Source of the DNA: Actinomyces oricola
Lineage (GTDB): Bacteria; Actinomycetota; Actinomycetes; Actinomycetales; Actinomycetaceae
Reading direction: 5' to 3'
Length of the DNA stretch: 50,755 nt
Assembly (NCBI RefSeq): GCF_004104015.1
Contig: NZ_RYFV01000025.1
Coordinates: forward strand, 1 to 50,755
Made by a program: the position numbers and the translations under genes. Of this stretch, positions 28,217 through 36,708 are shown one piece after another (positions within the stretch are counted from its first letter, which is position 1; every line of letters starts with the position of its first letter). The notes beneath the pieces were generated by a model, which was not told the origin of the DNA, did not search any database, and saw only the letters and a list, made by a program, of their open reading frames with translations.

Positions 28217-28562
28217 GCAGTCCCTCCCGCCCACGGGAGGCGGACGGCCCCCGGCCGGGAGGCGCAAGCCCCGGCCGGGGGCCGCATGCTGCGCGCCGCC
28301 GGGCGGCCCTCCCGCTCACCGCGCGGGTTCGTGTCCGGGGCCGCCTCACCGGCGGGCGGGGCCGTGACAGGGGCCGGTAGTGCGGCGGCGGGCCCAGGCT
28401 GGGCCAGGAGCCGCCACGGGCGTGACGCATGCCCCTGCATCAACGGCGTTGGCGGGGGAGCGGTCCTGGACAGGCACGGTAGTGTTGCCCCGGCGCCGCC
28501 TATGCGCCCGGATGTGCCGTCGCCCCGACGGTGCCCGTTCACTTCCGACCACAGGAGATGGA
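28217..28562. other. Intergenic region between rplO and secY
   Basis: 346 bp without a gene. The left part holds a small hairpin CCTCCCG-CCCA-CGGGAGG (28223-28240) and the main terminator. The right part must contain the secY promoter, but I see no convincing boxes. Confidence 0.5.
28246..28283 (+). terminator. Terminator after rplO
   Basis: A perfect 14-bp stem (GGCCCCCGGCCGGG and CCCGGCCGGGGGCC) with a 10-nt loop, 29 nt after the stop; no T tract. Confidence 0.8.
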
Positions 28563-29855
28563 GTGCTCAGCGCGTTCATGCAGGCGTTCAGGACGCCTGA
28601 TCTCAGGTCCAAGCTCCTCTTCACCCTGGGCATTATGGCCCTATTCCGGCTCGGTTCGGTCCTGCCGACCCCCGGGGTGAATCTCGCTAACGTCCAGATC
28701 TGCATTGGCCAGGCCGACGGCGAGAACTTGCTGAGCCTCATCAACATCTTCTCCGGTGGCGCCCTGCTCCAGCTCAGCGTCTTCGCCCTGGGGATCATGC
28801 CCTACATCACGGCCTCCATTATCATTCAGCTCCTGCGAGTGGTGATCCCCCGCTTCGAGGAGCTGCACAAGGAGGGCCAGGCGGGCACCGCCAAGCTCAC
28901 CGAGTACACCCGGTACCTGACCATTGGCCTGGGCGTGCTCCAGTCCGCCACGATTGTGGCCACCGCCGCCAACGGTCAGCTCTTCGGCAGCTGCTCGGTG
29001 CCGGTCATCCCCAATGACAGCCCCCTGAACCTGGCCCTCATGATCGTGACCATGACCGCCGGCACGGGCCTGATCATGTGGCTCGGCGAGCTCATTACCG
29101 AGCGCGGCATTGGCAACGGCATGTCCCTGCTCATTTTCACCTCCATCATTGCCCGCTTCCCCCAGTCAATGATCTCGGTGGCGGGGGGCAACAACGGCCT
29201 GGTGAAGTTCGCCGTCATTATCGGTGTGGTCCTGGTGGCGACGGCGGCCGTGATCTTCGTGGAGCAGGCCACCCGTCGCATCCCCGTCCAGTACGCCAAG
29301 CGCATGATCGGGCGCCGCCAGTACGGGGGCTCAACTACCTACATCCCCATTAAGATCAACACCGCCGGCGTCATCCCCGTCATTTTCGCCTCATCCCTGC
29401 TGGCCATGCCGCTGTTCATCGCCCAGTTCGGCAATCCGCAAAGCTCCTGGGTCACCTGGATTATGACCCACCTGCAGCAGACCGACACCGTCTACCTGGT
29501 GGGTTACGGCGTGCTCATCGTCTGCTTCACGTTCTTCTACACGGCGATCACCTTCGATCCTGAGGAGATCGCGGACAATATGAAGAAGTACGGCGGCTTC
29601 ATCCCCGGCTTCCGCGCCGGCGAGCCCACGGTGCGCTACCTGTCCCACGTCATTAACCGGGTGACGACGGCGGGCTCGGTCTACCTACTGATCCTGGCCA
29701 TGGCCCCCACCCTGGTGGTCATAGCCATGGGCCTGTCACAGCAACTGCCCTTCGGCGGCACCACAATCCTTATCATGGTGGGAGTTGGCCTCCAGACGGT
29801 CAAGGAGATCAACTCCCAGCTCCAGCAGCGCCACTACGAAGGGTTCCTCTCATGA
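28563..29855 (+). CDS. secY: Preprotein translocase subunit SecY
   Basis: A 430-residue, ten-helix channel protein, the pore of the Sec translocon for secreted and membrane proteins, including the signal-peptide-bearing fimbrial and surface proteins in this window. Diagnostic: AFRTPDLRSKLLFTLGIMAL, GIMPYITASIIIQLL, ERGIGNGMSLLIF and the cytoplasmic loop FDPEEIADNMKKYGGFIPGF. GTG 28563 with AGGAG 5 nt upstream; longer frames upstream are non-coding. The stop overlaps adk (ATGA). Confidence 0.97.
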   Translation: MLSAFMQAFRTPDLRSKLLFTLGIMALFRLGSVLPTPGVNLANVQICIGQADGENLLSLINIFSGGALLQLSVFALGIMPYITASIIIQLLRVVIPRFEELHKEGQAGTAKLTEYTRYLTIGLGVLQSATIVATAANGQLFGSCSVPVIPNDSPLNLALMIVTMTAGTGLIMWLGELITERGIGNGMSLLIFTSIIARFPQSMISVAGGNNGLVKFAVIIGVVLVATAAVIFVEQATRRIPVQYAKRMIGRRQYGGSTTYIPIKINTAGVIPVIFASSLLAMPLFIAQFGNPQSSWVTWIMTHLQQTDTVYLVGYGVLIVCFTFFYTAITFDPEEIADNMKKYGGFIPGFRAGEPTVRYLSHVINRVTTAGSVYLLILAMAPTLVVIAMGLSQQLPFGGTTILIMVGVGLQTVKEINSQLQQRHYEGFLS

Positions 29856-30436
29856 GCACGCGCATGGTCCTCCTCGGCCCACCCGGGGCCGGCAAGGGCA
29901 CACAAGCCGCCCGCATTAGCGAACGGTTGTCCATCCCCGCCATCTCCACCGGCGACATCTTCCGCTCCAACGTCGCCGGGGGCACTCCGCTGGGCGCCCA
30001 GGCCAAGGCGTACATGGACAAGGGCGAGTACGTCCCGGACTCCATCACCAACGCCATGGTTGCCGGCCGCCTCGCCCAGGAGGACTGCGCCACCGGCTTC
30101 CTGCTGGACGGCTACCCGCGCACCGAGGCACAGGTCGGCGAGCTCGACACGATGCTCGCCCAGTCCGGCAAAGCCCTCGACGTCGTTGTGGAGATCACCG
30201 CCGACGTCGATGCGGTGGTGGCCCGGCTGCTCAAGCGCGCTGACGAGCAGGGCCGCACCGACGACACCGAGCCGGTGATCCGCCGCCGTCTCGAGGTTTA
30301 CACCGAGCAGACCGAGCCCCTGGCCGCCATCTATGAGGCCCGCGGGCTCCTGGTGCGCGTGGACGGCGTCGGCGGGGTCGAGGAGGTCACTGAGAGGATC
30401 ATGACCGCCCTGGCCTCCCGCAGTGCGAACGCTTGA
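29852..30436 (+). CDS. adk: Adenylate kinase
   Basis: A 194-residue enzyme interconverting ATP + AMP and 2 ADP. P-loop GPPGAGKGTQA (about 9-19), AMP site DGYPRTEAQ, and a short LID (GRTDDTEPVIRRRL) without the zinc-binding insert, the compact form usual in actinobacteria (E. coli 214). Its start overlaps the secY stop, so the two are coupled. Confidence 0.97.
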   Translation: MSTRMVLLGPPGAGKGTQAARISERLSIPAISTGDIFRSNVAGGTPLGAQAKAYMDKGEYVPDSITNAMVAGRLAQEDCATGFLLDGYPRTEAQVGELDTMLAQSGKALDVVVEITADVDAVVARLLKRADEQGRTDDTEPVIRRRLEVYTEQTEPLAAIYEARGLLVRVDGVGGVEEVTERIMTALASRSANA

Positions 30437-30445
30437 CCTCAATGA

Positions 30446-30483
30446 CGACGGCGGGCCGCCCCACGCGGGACGGTCCGCCGTCG
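30446..30483 (+). terminator. Hairpin between adk and map
   Basis: CGACGGCGGGCCG pairs with CGGTCCGCCGTCG (one G-U pair) around 12 nt. It lies 10 nt after the adk stop and 43 nt before map; likely partial termination or mRNA processing. Confidence 0.55.
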
Positions 30484-30525
30484 CACACTGGCCGCTCAGC
30501 CCATCCCTGTCACTGAGGAGGACCC

Positions 30526-31407
30526 GTGCTGTCCCGTGAACGCATTGAAATCAAGACCCCTGACCAGGTACGCCTCCTGCGTCGCGCCGGGCTGGTCGTC
30601 GCTGATATTCACGCCGCCCTGCGCGAGGCGGTGCGCCCGGGCGTAACCACCGCTGAGCTCGACGCCGTCTCCGCCGCCGTCATTGAGCGCGCCGGGGCCC
30701 ATTCCAACTTCCAGGGGTATCAGGGCTACCCGGCCACCGTGTGCGTGTCGGTCAATGAAGAGGTTGTCCACGGCATCCCCGGGGCGCGGGTCCTCCGGGC
30801 CGGCGACCTGGTCACCTTCGACTGCGGCGCCTTCATTACCGACGACCAGGGCGCCCAGTGGCACGGCGACGCCGCCTTCACCATGCCCGTGGGGGGCGAG
30901 TACTCCAGTCGGGTCGACCGAATCCTCGACGCCACCACCCACGAGGCCCTGTGGGCCGCCATTGCCGCCCTCGCCCGGGCCGTCTCCGGCGAAGCCACCG
31001 GGCGTGCGCGCAGGCTCAATGCCGTCGGCGACGCCGTGGAGGACGTCGTTGATGCCGTCGCCGCCCGTGAGGGCATCGAATTGGGCATCCTCCAGGAGTA
31101 CGTGGGGCACGGCATTGGCACCGCCATGCACATGGCGCCCGATGTGCTGAACTATTCGGTCCGCCGCAAGGGCCCCCGCCTGCGCCCGGGGATGGTTTTG
31201 GCCGTCGAGCCCATGCTCACCGCGGGCGGCCCGCAGGTGCGCGAGCTGGAGGACGGCTGGACGGTGGTGACCTGCGACGGCTCCCACGCCGCCCAGTGGG
31301 AGCACACAGTGGCGCTCGTCCCCGGCGGGGTATGGGTGCTCACCGCCCCCGACGGCGGTGTTGAGGGCCTGGCCGCACACGGCCTGGAGCCCTGCCCCCT
31401 GGACTGA
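30526..31407 (+). CDS. map: Methionine aminopeptidase, type I
   Basis: A 293-residue metalloprotease that removes the initiator Met from nascent proteins. The five metal ligands are visible in order: Asp in FDCGAF, Asp in HGDAAF, His in GHGIGTAMH, Glu in VEPML and Glu in QWEHTV. It is slightly longer than the 264-residue E. coli enzyme owing to C-terminal residues. GTG start with GAGGAGG upstream. Confidence 0.96.
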   Translation: MLSRERIEIKTPDQVRLLRRAGLVVADIHAALREAVRPGVTTAELDAVSAAVIERAGAHSNFQGYQGYPATVCVSVNEEVVHGIPGARVLRAGDLVTFDCGAFITDDQGAQWHGDAAFTMPVGGEYSSRVDRILDATTHEALWAAIAALARAVSGEATGRARRLNAVGDAVEDVVDAVAAREGIELGILQEYVGHGIGTAMHMAPDVLNYSVRRKGPRLRPGMVLAVEPMLTAGGPQVRELEDGWTVVTCDGSHAAQWEHTVALVPGGVWVLTAPDGGVEGLAAHGLEPCPLD

Positions 31408-31739
31408 GCCGGGCCGCCGGCCGCATTGCGGCGGGCCTCGTCCCCGTGATCCCCGGCCCTGAGGAGCGGGCCGGGCGCCCCGGGGCGGGCCCGCGCGGGA
31501 GCGGGTCATGACCCGGGCGCCGAGGGGCGGACCGGCCGCATGTGGCTGGAAACACCGCTATAGGGCGGCGTGAGACATGGTGGGGCGGGCGCACCCTGTC
31601 GTAGAGTTGGCAGCCGGACGTGTGTCCGCCCCCTCCACGCTCTTATGACGCTTTGCGCGGCGCGGGCCGGGTGGCGGGCGCGGCCTCCTGACGGCGCCGT
31701 CGTCGGGACACTCGAGCGAGAAAGCACCGGTGGAGGGAC
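31408..31739. other. Intergenic region between map and infA
   Basis: 332 bp without a gene. It contains a weak hairpin GCCGC-ATT-GCGGC (31420-31432), the 14-bp palindrome CGGGTCATGACCCG (31502-31515) and -10-like TATAGG (31559-31564) and TAGAGT (31602-31607), neither with a good -35. Confidence 0.45.
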
Positions 31740-31961
31740 ATGGCAAAGAAGGACGGAGTCATCGAGGTCGAGGGATCGGTCGTCGAGGCCCTTCCGAACG
31801 CGATGTTCCGGGTGGAGTTGACCAACGGGCACGTCGTGCTCGCGCACATTAGCGGCAAGATGCGGCAGCACTACATCCGCATCCTTCCCGAGGACCGCGT
31901 GGTCGTGGAGTTGAGTCCTTACGACCTGAGCCGCGGCCGCATCGTCTACCGGTACAAGTGA
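31740..31961 (+). CDS. infA: Translation initiation factor IF-1
   Basis: A 73-residue S1/OB-fold protein ([20 protein letters not shown]) that occupies the A site during initiation. Length and sequence are typical. GGTGGAGG precedes the ATG. First gene of the infA-rpmJ-rpsM-rpsK group. Confidence 0.98.
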   Translation: MAKKDGVIEVEGSVVEALPNAMFRVELTNGHVVLAHISGKMRQHYIRILPEDRVVVELSPYDLSRGRIVYRYK

Positions 31962-31965
31962 CAGG

Positions 31966-31983
31966 CCGGCCCCCCGGGGCCGG
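31966..31983 (+). promoter_or_regulatory. Hairpin abutting the rpmJ ribosome site
   Basis: CCGGCCCC-CC-GGGGCCGG, a perfect 8-bp stem, ends just before GGAGGA of rpmJ. It may affect translation or mRNA stability between infA and rpmJ. Confidence 0.4.
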
Positions 31984-31995
31984 TGGAGGACAATC

Positions 31996-32109
31996 ATGAA
32001 GGTCAAGCCGAGCGTCAAGAAGATCTGTGACAGCTGCAAGGTGATCCGTCGCCACGGCCGCGTCATGGTCATCTGCCAGAACCCGCGGCACAAGCAGCGC
32101 CAGGGCTGA
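31996..32109 (+). CDS. rpmJ: 50S ribosomal protein L36
   Basis: A 37-residue L36 ([20 protein letters not shown], then [17 protein letters not shown]) with the zinc-ribbon residues C11, C14, C27 and H32. Conserved position between infA and rpsM. GGAGGA lies 6 nt before the ATG. Confidence 0.97.
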   Translation: MKVKPSVKKICDSCKVIRRHGRVMVICQNPRHKQRQG

Positions 32110-32265
32110 ACCCCTGAACCGGCCACATGCCAGTGGCCACCGACCAGCACTCGTCCCAGCGCGCCCTGAAGGCCGCAACCCCCGGTTCTCGGAGGCCGGG
32201 GCCGCCCCCGCAGCGGGCGGAGGAGACGGGTGACGACCTCCGGGAGCACACAGGAGAACCACACC
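32110..32265. other. Spacer with two hairpins between rpmJ and rpsM
   Basis: GGCCAC-ATGCCA-GTGGCC (32121-32138) and CCCCGG, a 10-nt loop, CCGGGG (32180-32201). They may be processing or partial termination sites. Confidence 0.35.
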
Positions 32266-32640
32266 GTGGCACGCATTTCCGGTGTCGACCTGCCCCGCGA
32301 CAAGCGGGTCGAGGTCGCACTCACCTATATCTTCGGGATTGGCCGCACCCGCGCGGGCGAAACCCTCAAGGCGACGGGCGTCAACCCCGACACCCGCGTC
32401 AAGGACCTCACCGAGGAGGAGCTGGTCAAGCTCCGCACCCACATTGATTCCAGCTACCAGGTCGAGGGCGACCTTCGTCGCGAGGTCCAGGCGGACATCC
32501 GCCGCAAGATCGAGATCGGCTGCTACCAGGGCCTGCGCCACCGCCGCCACCTCCCGGTTCACGGCCAGCGCACCAAGACCAATGCGCGCACCCGCAAGGG
32601 CCCCAAGCGCACCGTGGCCGGTAAGAAGAAGGCCAAGTAA
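32266..32640 (+). CDS. rpsM: 30S ribosomal protein S13
   Basis: A 124-residue S13 ([20 protein letters not shown]) contacting the P-site tRNA and the B1 inter-subunit bridges; [20 protein letters not shown] is diagnostic. GTG with AGGAG upstream gives the usual N-terminus; a longer frame from 32230 is not preferred. Confidence 0.97.
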   Translation: MARISGVDLPRDKRVEVALTYIFGIGRTRAGETLKATGVNPDTRVKDLTEEELVKLRTHIDSSYQVEGDLRREVQADIRRKIEIGCYQGLRHRRHLPVHGQRTKTNARTRKGPKRTVAGKKKAK

Positions 32641-32708
32641 GCAGTAGCCCACGACGCCGGACCGCATGGTTCGCCGTGGAAGACGACCTCATCTGAGAAG
32701 AAGGAAGA

Positions 32709-33110
32709 ATGCCCCCCAAGACCCGCTCCGCCGTGCGCAAGCCGCGCCGCAAGGACCGCAAGAACGTTACGCACGGTCACGCCTACATTAAGTCCACCTT
32801 CAACAACACCATTGTGTCCCTGACGGACCCCGCCGGTGCGGTGATCGCCTGGGCCTCCTCGGGCCAGGTCGGTTTTAAGGGCTCGCGCAAGTCCACGCCC
32901 TACGCCGCCCAGCTCGCCGCCGAGGCGGCCGCCCGTCGCGCCCAGGAGCACGGCATGAAGAAGGTCGACGTCTTCGTCAAGGGCCCTGGAAGTGGTCGCG
33001 AGACTGCGATCCGCTCCCTCCAGGCCGCCGGGCTGGAGGTCGGTTCCATTACCGACGTCACCCCCCAGGCCCACAACGGCTGCCGTCCCCCCAAGCGCCG
33101 CCGCGTTTGA
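32709..33110 (+). CDS. rpsK: 30S ribosomal protein S11
   Basis: A 133-residue S11 on the platform near the E site. [20 protein letters not shown] and [16 protein letters not shown] are family signatures. In mycobacteria rpsD follows; here a strong hairpin follows and then rpoA. Confidence 0.98.
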   Translation: MPPKTRSAVRKPRRKDRKNVTHGHAYIKSTFNNTIVSLTDPAGAVIAWASSGQVGFKGSRKSTPYAAQLAAEAAARRAQEHGMKKVDVFVKGPGSGRETAIRSLQAAGLEVGSITDVTPQAHNGCRPPKRRRV

Positions 33111-33117
33111 GACCATC

Positions 33118-33154
33118 GGGGACGACGGCGGGCCGTGGGCCCGTCGTCGTCCCC
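33118..33154 (+). terminator. Terminator between rpsK and rpoA
   Basis: A 16-bp stem (GGGGACGACGGCGGGC with GCCCGTCGTCGTCCCC, one G-U pair) around CGTGG, 8 nt after the rpsK stop. It suggests rpoA-rplQ are at least partly transcribed from their own promoter. Confidence 0.7.
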
Positions 33155-33262
33155 ATCTGCGCCCCGCCCCCGTGGTGGGGCCAGGGGAGCCCGGGGACAG
33201 GACCGGGCCCTCCGCTTAAGGACCGGCGTCATATAGCGGGCGCCGAGACGAAAGGAAACCAC

Positions 33263-34267
33263 GTGCTCATTGCACAGCGACCCACGCTCACCGAGGAGGT
33301 TGTCGAGGAGGACCGCCGCGCGCGGTTCGTCATCGAGCCCCTGGAGCCCGGCTTCGGATACACCCTAGGCAACTCCCTGCGTCGCACGCTGCTGTCATCC
33401 ATCCCGGGAGCGGCCGTCACATCCGTGCGCATTGACGGGGTCCCCCACGAGTTCCGCACCATTGCCGGGGTCAAGGAGGATGTCGCCCAGATCATCCTCA
33501 ATATTAAGGAGATCGTCCTCTCCAGCGAGAACGACGAGCCGGTCGTCATGTACCTGCGCAAGTCCGGCCCGGGCGCCGTCACCGCCGGTGACATTACCCC
33601 GCCCGCCGGCGTGGAGATCCACAACCCCGAGCTGGTCATCGCCACCCTCAACGAGAAGGGGAAGCTGGAGATCGAGCTGACCGTCGAACGCGGCCGCGGC
33701 TACGTGTCGGCCACCCAGAACAAGGACCCTAACGCTGAGATCTCGCGCATCCCGGTGGACTCGATCTACTCGCCGGTCAAGAAGGTCTCCTACGCCGTTG
33801 AGGCCACCCGTGTGGAGCAGCGCACGGACTTCGACCGGCTCATTGTCGATGTCGAGACCAAGGCCTCCATGACACCGCGCGACGCCCTGGCGTCGGCCGG
33901 CAAGACCCTTGTCGAGCTCTTCGGCCTGGCTCGTGAGCTCAATGTCGAGGCCGAGGGTATTGAGGTCGGCCCCTCGCCCATGGATCAGGCGCTCCAGCAG
34001 GACCTGGCGCTCATGATCGACGAGCTCGACCTGCAGGCCCGCTCCTCCAACGCCCTCAAGCGGGAGGGCATTCACACGGTTGGTGAGCTGGTCGCCCGCA
34101 GTGAGGCGGACCTGCTCGACATCCGCAACTTCGGTGCCAAGTCGATCTCCGAGATTAAGGAGAAGCTGGCCGAGCTGGGCCTGGGCCTCAAGGGCTCCCC
34201 GGTCGACTACGCCTCCGACGACAACGGCTTCACCAACCCCACATTCAGCGACGAGCAGCAGGCCTGA
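33263..34267 (+). CDS. rpoA: RNA polymerase alpha subunit
   Basis: A 334-residue alpha subunit. The N-terminal domain (about 1-230: [20 protein letters not shown]) dimerises and nucleates polymerase assembly. The C-terminal domain (about 250-315: [20 protein letters not shown]) binds UP elements and activators. GTG 33263 is preceded by AAAGGA with 6-nt spacing, and [13 protein letters not shown] is the usual actinobacterial start. Confidence 0.98.
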   Translation: MLIAQRPTLTEEVVEEDRRARFVIEPLEPGFGYTLGNSLRRTLLSSIPGAAVTSVRIDGVPHEFRTIAGVKEDVAQIILNIKEIVLSSENDEPVVMYLRKSGPGAVTAGDITPPAGVEIHNPELVIATLNEKGKLEIELTVERGRGYVSATQNKDPNAEISRIPVDSIYSPVKKVSYAVEATRVEQRTDFDRLIVDVETKASMTPRDALASAGKTLVELFGLARELNVEAEGIEVGPSPMDQALQQDLALMIDELDLQARSSNALKREGIHTVGELVARSEADLLDIRNFGAKSISEIKEKLAELGLGLKGSPVDYASDDNGFTNPTFSDEQQA

Positions 34268-34300
34268 GGCCCCGCTCGGCATTTCATCTAGGAGACAACA

Positions 34301-34756
34301 ATGCCTCGCCCCACCAAGGGCCGCCGCCTGGGCGGCTCCGCCCAGCACGAGCGCCACATGCTGGCCAACTTGGCCACGCAGCTCATCGTCCACGAGTCCA
34401 TCACCACCACGGAGGCTCGGGCCCGCCGGCTGCGCCCCTACGTCGAGAAGCTCATTACCAAGGGCAAGCGCGGCGACCTGCACGCCCGCCGCACGGTCAT
34501 GAGGAAGGTGACGGACAAGTACGCCGTCTACCGGCTCTTCGAGGAGCTGGCCCCCCAGTTCGAGGGGCGCAACGGCGGCTACACCCGCATTATTAAGACC
34601 CTGCCGCGCAAGGGCGACAACGCCCCGATGGCGGTGATCTCCCTGGTGCTGGAGCCGGTCGCCAAGAAGGAGGTCGTGGCCGACGCCGTCGCTACCGCCA
34701 AGAGGGCCGCACAGGAGGCCATTGAGGCCTCCGCCGACTCCGCTGACGAGGTCTGA
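34301..34756 (+). CDS. rplQ: 50S ribosomal protein L17
   Basis: A 151-residue L17 near the exit tunnel. [20 protein letters not shown] and [20 protein letters not shown] are diagnostic. The C-terminal Ala/Glu-rich tail is typical of actinobacteria. Last gene of the superoperon, followed by a T-tailed terminator. Confidence 0.98.
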   Translation: MPRPTKGRRLGGSAQHERHMLANLATQLIVHESITTTEARARRLRPYVEKLITKGKRGDLHARRTVMRKVTDKYAVYRLFEELAPQFEGRNGGYTRIIKTLPRKGDNAPMAVISLVLEPVAKKEVVADAVATAKRAAQEAIEASADSADEV

Positions 34757-34822
34757 GCGAGGCAGTCAGCGCACTCCAAGTTGGGCCACAGGTCCTAGAT
34801 CATCCTGTCCGGGGTGAGCGCG

Positions 34823-34864
34823 GGGAGGGCCGGTCACCGGGAGGTGACCGGCCCTCCCGTTTTT
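34823..34864 (+). terminator. Intrinsic terminator after rplQ
   Basis: A perfect 16-bp stem (GGGAGGGCCGGTCACC and complement), GGGA loop, then GTTTTT. One of the few terminators here with a clear T tract; it closes the ribosomal superoperon. Confidence 0.92.
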
Positions 34865-35163
34865 ACGGGTGGGGGAGCCGGCGGGCGGGAGAGCCCGAGC
34901 GCACCGGCCGACACCGCGCTGGAACCATGGATTTTTGCGCATTCTGCCAACCCTTGGAGGCGTCGGCGGGCCGTGAGCAGGAGCCTGGGGCGATGGCCAG
35001 AGGTGACGGGACCGAAAGAGGAAACGTGATTTTGCACGTCTCGGCTACGGACACAAGCCGGTATCTTGTGATATAAGTCATGTCAGTGGTGACGGGCTGG
35101 CAACGTCGAAGGTAGTCGCCTAGTCTCCCTGTAGCCGAGTTGTTATAGTCCTGAGGAGACACC
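34865..35163. other. Upstream region of the LARTG surface-protein gene
   Basis: About 300 bp without a gene and with lower GC near the gene. It holds the inverted repeat CACAAG-CCGGTAT-CTTGTG (35052-35070) and a promoter candidate. Confidence 0.45.
35098..35126 (+). promoter_or_regulatory. Promoter candidate for the surface-protein gene
   Basis: TGGCAA (35098-35103), 17-nt spacer, TAGTCT (35121-35126), leaving a leader of about 30 nt to the ATG. TATAGT at about 35144 is too close to the ribosome site to serve. Confidence 0.4.
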
Positions 35164-36555
35164 ATGAGGCTTATTAAGGCGGCTGCGGCGATGTTCGCTG
35201 CAGCGGCACTCGTCATCGCCCCTGCGGCACAAGCCGACGATGCCGAGATCCCTAATCCCGAGTCGCCTATCAAGGTCAGCAACATCAAGGTGACCAACAA
35301 GCAGGCTCACGCTTGGCAGCTTGTGGACCTCACCGCTGATTGGTCGGTGGACAACCCCCAGAGCGGCCAGACCATGACCATCACGCTCGGTGACGGGCTG
35401 CGGTGGGGCGCACGGACCGGCTTCGACCTCAAGCTGAAGGACACGGACATTGCCGTGGGTTCCTGCACAGCTGTAGCGGGTGGAACGACCCTGACCTGCA
35501 CTCTCAACGACGAAGCCGCCAAGTGGGACACCCTCACCGGCACCCTGGAGGCCGCCAGCCAGATCAGCGACCAGCTCATCGGCCAGACCGGCTCTGAGAT
35601 CACGGTGAACGGAACAACCGTCGCCGTCGTCTTCGGGGACACGAACGGCGATGGCACCTGCGACGTGGACTGCGGCGGCTTGCTCCCGGAGCAGGCGAGC
35701 AAGTCCATCTTCAAGAGCGGCTGGCTGAGCAGTAGGGGCGAGGACGGCACCTACAACTGGACCTGGAACGTCAACGTCTCCGGCTCCACGCAGTACACCG
35801 TCGTCGACCCCGGGGCGACCTTCAGCTCGGTCTACTGCACCAACTCCGACTGGTCCAACGGCTGGAGGGTGGACCCCACGGTGACGGATGACACCGTGGC
35901 CTGGACGGTCGACTCCACGGACACGGTCTGCCGCGCCCGTTTCTCCACCACGAGCACGACGGCCAGCGCGACGAATGCCGCGACCGTTAACGGCCAGGAG
36001 TACAGCCACACCGCTTGGATGAACGCCTGGGGCAAGGGCGACGCTGACGGCTCCATGAACCCGACCCCCACCCCCACGGAAACCCCGACGGTTCCCCCGT
36101 GCCCGCCGGCCCCCACGGACACCCCGACCGATGTCCCCACGGACACGCCGACTGATGTGCCTACGGACACCCCGGCCCCCACGTGCCCGCCGGCCCCGGC
36201 CCCCACGGACACGCCGACTCCCACGGTTCCCCCGTGCCCGCCAGCCCCCACGGACACCCCGACTGATGTCCCCACGGACACGCCCACGGATGTCCCCACG
36301 GACACCCCGGCTCCTACGTGCCCGCCGGCCCCCACGGACAACCCGACCGATGTCCCCACGGACACCCCGACTGATGTGCCTACGGACGCCCCCTCGGACA
36401 CCCCGGCCCCGACGGCCACCACCACCGCCTCGACGACCTCTGGCCTGGCCAGGACGGGTGCTAACACCCTGCCCCTGGCGATCGGTGCCGGCGTCCTGGT
36501 TCTGGGTGGCGGAGCCGTCCTGCTCCTGCGCCGTCGTCGCCAGAACGGAGCCTGA
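35164..36555 (+). CDS. Cell-wall-anchored surface protein with Pro/Thr/Cys repeat stalk (LARTG)
   Basis: A 463-residue secreted protein: signal peptide (1-24, AAQADD junction), a globular Ig-like/adhesin region of about 275 residues that resembles SDR-type surface domains, a low-complexity stalk (about residues 300-415) built of TPTDVPTDTP and CPPAP units, and a C-terminal sorting signal LARTGANTLPLA, hydrophobic helix, RRRRQNGA. LAxTG is the motif used by actinobacterial class E (housekeeping) sortases, so anchoring probably does not depend on the fimbrial sortase in this window. ATG with GAGGAG 6 nt upstream. A single-gene unit between two terminators. Binding partner unknown. Confidence 0.85.
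   Translation: MRLIKAAAAMFAAAALVIAPAAQADDAEIPNPESPIKVSNIKVTNKQAHAWQLVDLTADWSVDNPQSGQTMTITLGDGLRWGARTGFDLKLKDTDIAVGSCTAVAGGTTLTCTLNDEAAKWDTLTGTLEAASQISDQLIGQTGSEITVNGTTVAVVFGDTNGDGTCDVDCGGLLPEQASKSIFKSGWLSSRGEDGTYNWTWNVNVSGSTQYTVVDPGATFSSVYCTNSDWSNGWRVDPTVTDDTVAWTVDSTDTVCRARFSTTSTTASATNAATVNGQEYSHTAWMNAWGKGDADGSMNPTPTPTETPTVPPCPPAPTDTPTDVPTDTPTDVPTDTPAPTCPPAPAPTDTPTPTVPPCPPAPTDTPTDVPTDTPTDVPTDTPAPTCPPAPTDNPTDVPTDTPTDVPTDAPSDTPAPTATTTASTTSGLARTGANTLPLAIGAGVLVLGGGAVLLLRRRRQNGA
36061..36411 (+). repeat. Repetitive stalk-coding sequence
   Basis: Tandem units around CCCACGGACACCCCGAC and GATGTCCCCACGGACAC encode the PTDTPTDVPTDTP stalk. A larger module of about 40 codons (VPPCPPAP, repeats, PAPTCPPAP) is present twice. 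Such sequence is prone to slippage and copy-number change. Confidence 0.85.
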
Positions 36556-36589
36556 GCGCCCCAGCCGAGCGTCACAGACTCCTTAACTA

Positions 36590-36634
36590 ACGGTTTCGGG
36601 TCGCGCCCCTCCCGGGGGCGCGACCCGAAACCGT
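36590..36634. terminator. Perfect 20-bp terminator after the surface protein
   Basis: Arms 36590-36609 and 36615-36634 (ACGGTTTCGGGTCGCGCCCC) with a 5-nt loop. It lies between convergent genes and can act in both directions. Confidence 0.85.
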
Positions 36635-36653
36635 CTATGCATTCGCAGCGGGG

Positions 36654-36695
36654 GCGCCAGTGCGGTTTCTGCACCACGGTGCAGAAGGCGCTTTT
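36654..36695. terminator. Second hairpin between the convergent genes
   Basis: TTCTGCACC-AC-GGTGCAGAA (36667-36686) inside a GCGCC...GGCGC outer stem, followed by TTTT on the plus strand. It can end transcription from the left, or terminate the minus-strand gene. Confidence 0.5.
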
Positions 36696-36708
36696 AAGGT
36701 GCGGGTGC

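Noticed and set aside
27097-28542. Long minus-strand frame across rpsE-rplO and the secY upstream region
   Set aside because: Covers several certain genes and non-coding DNA; no start signal or family motif.
36061-36411. CRISPR or non-coding satellite
   Set aside because: The repeats are in frame within a surface protein and encode its stalk.
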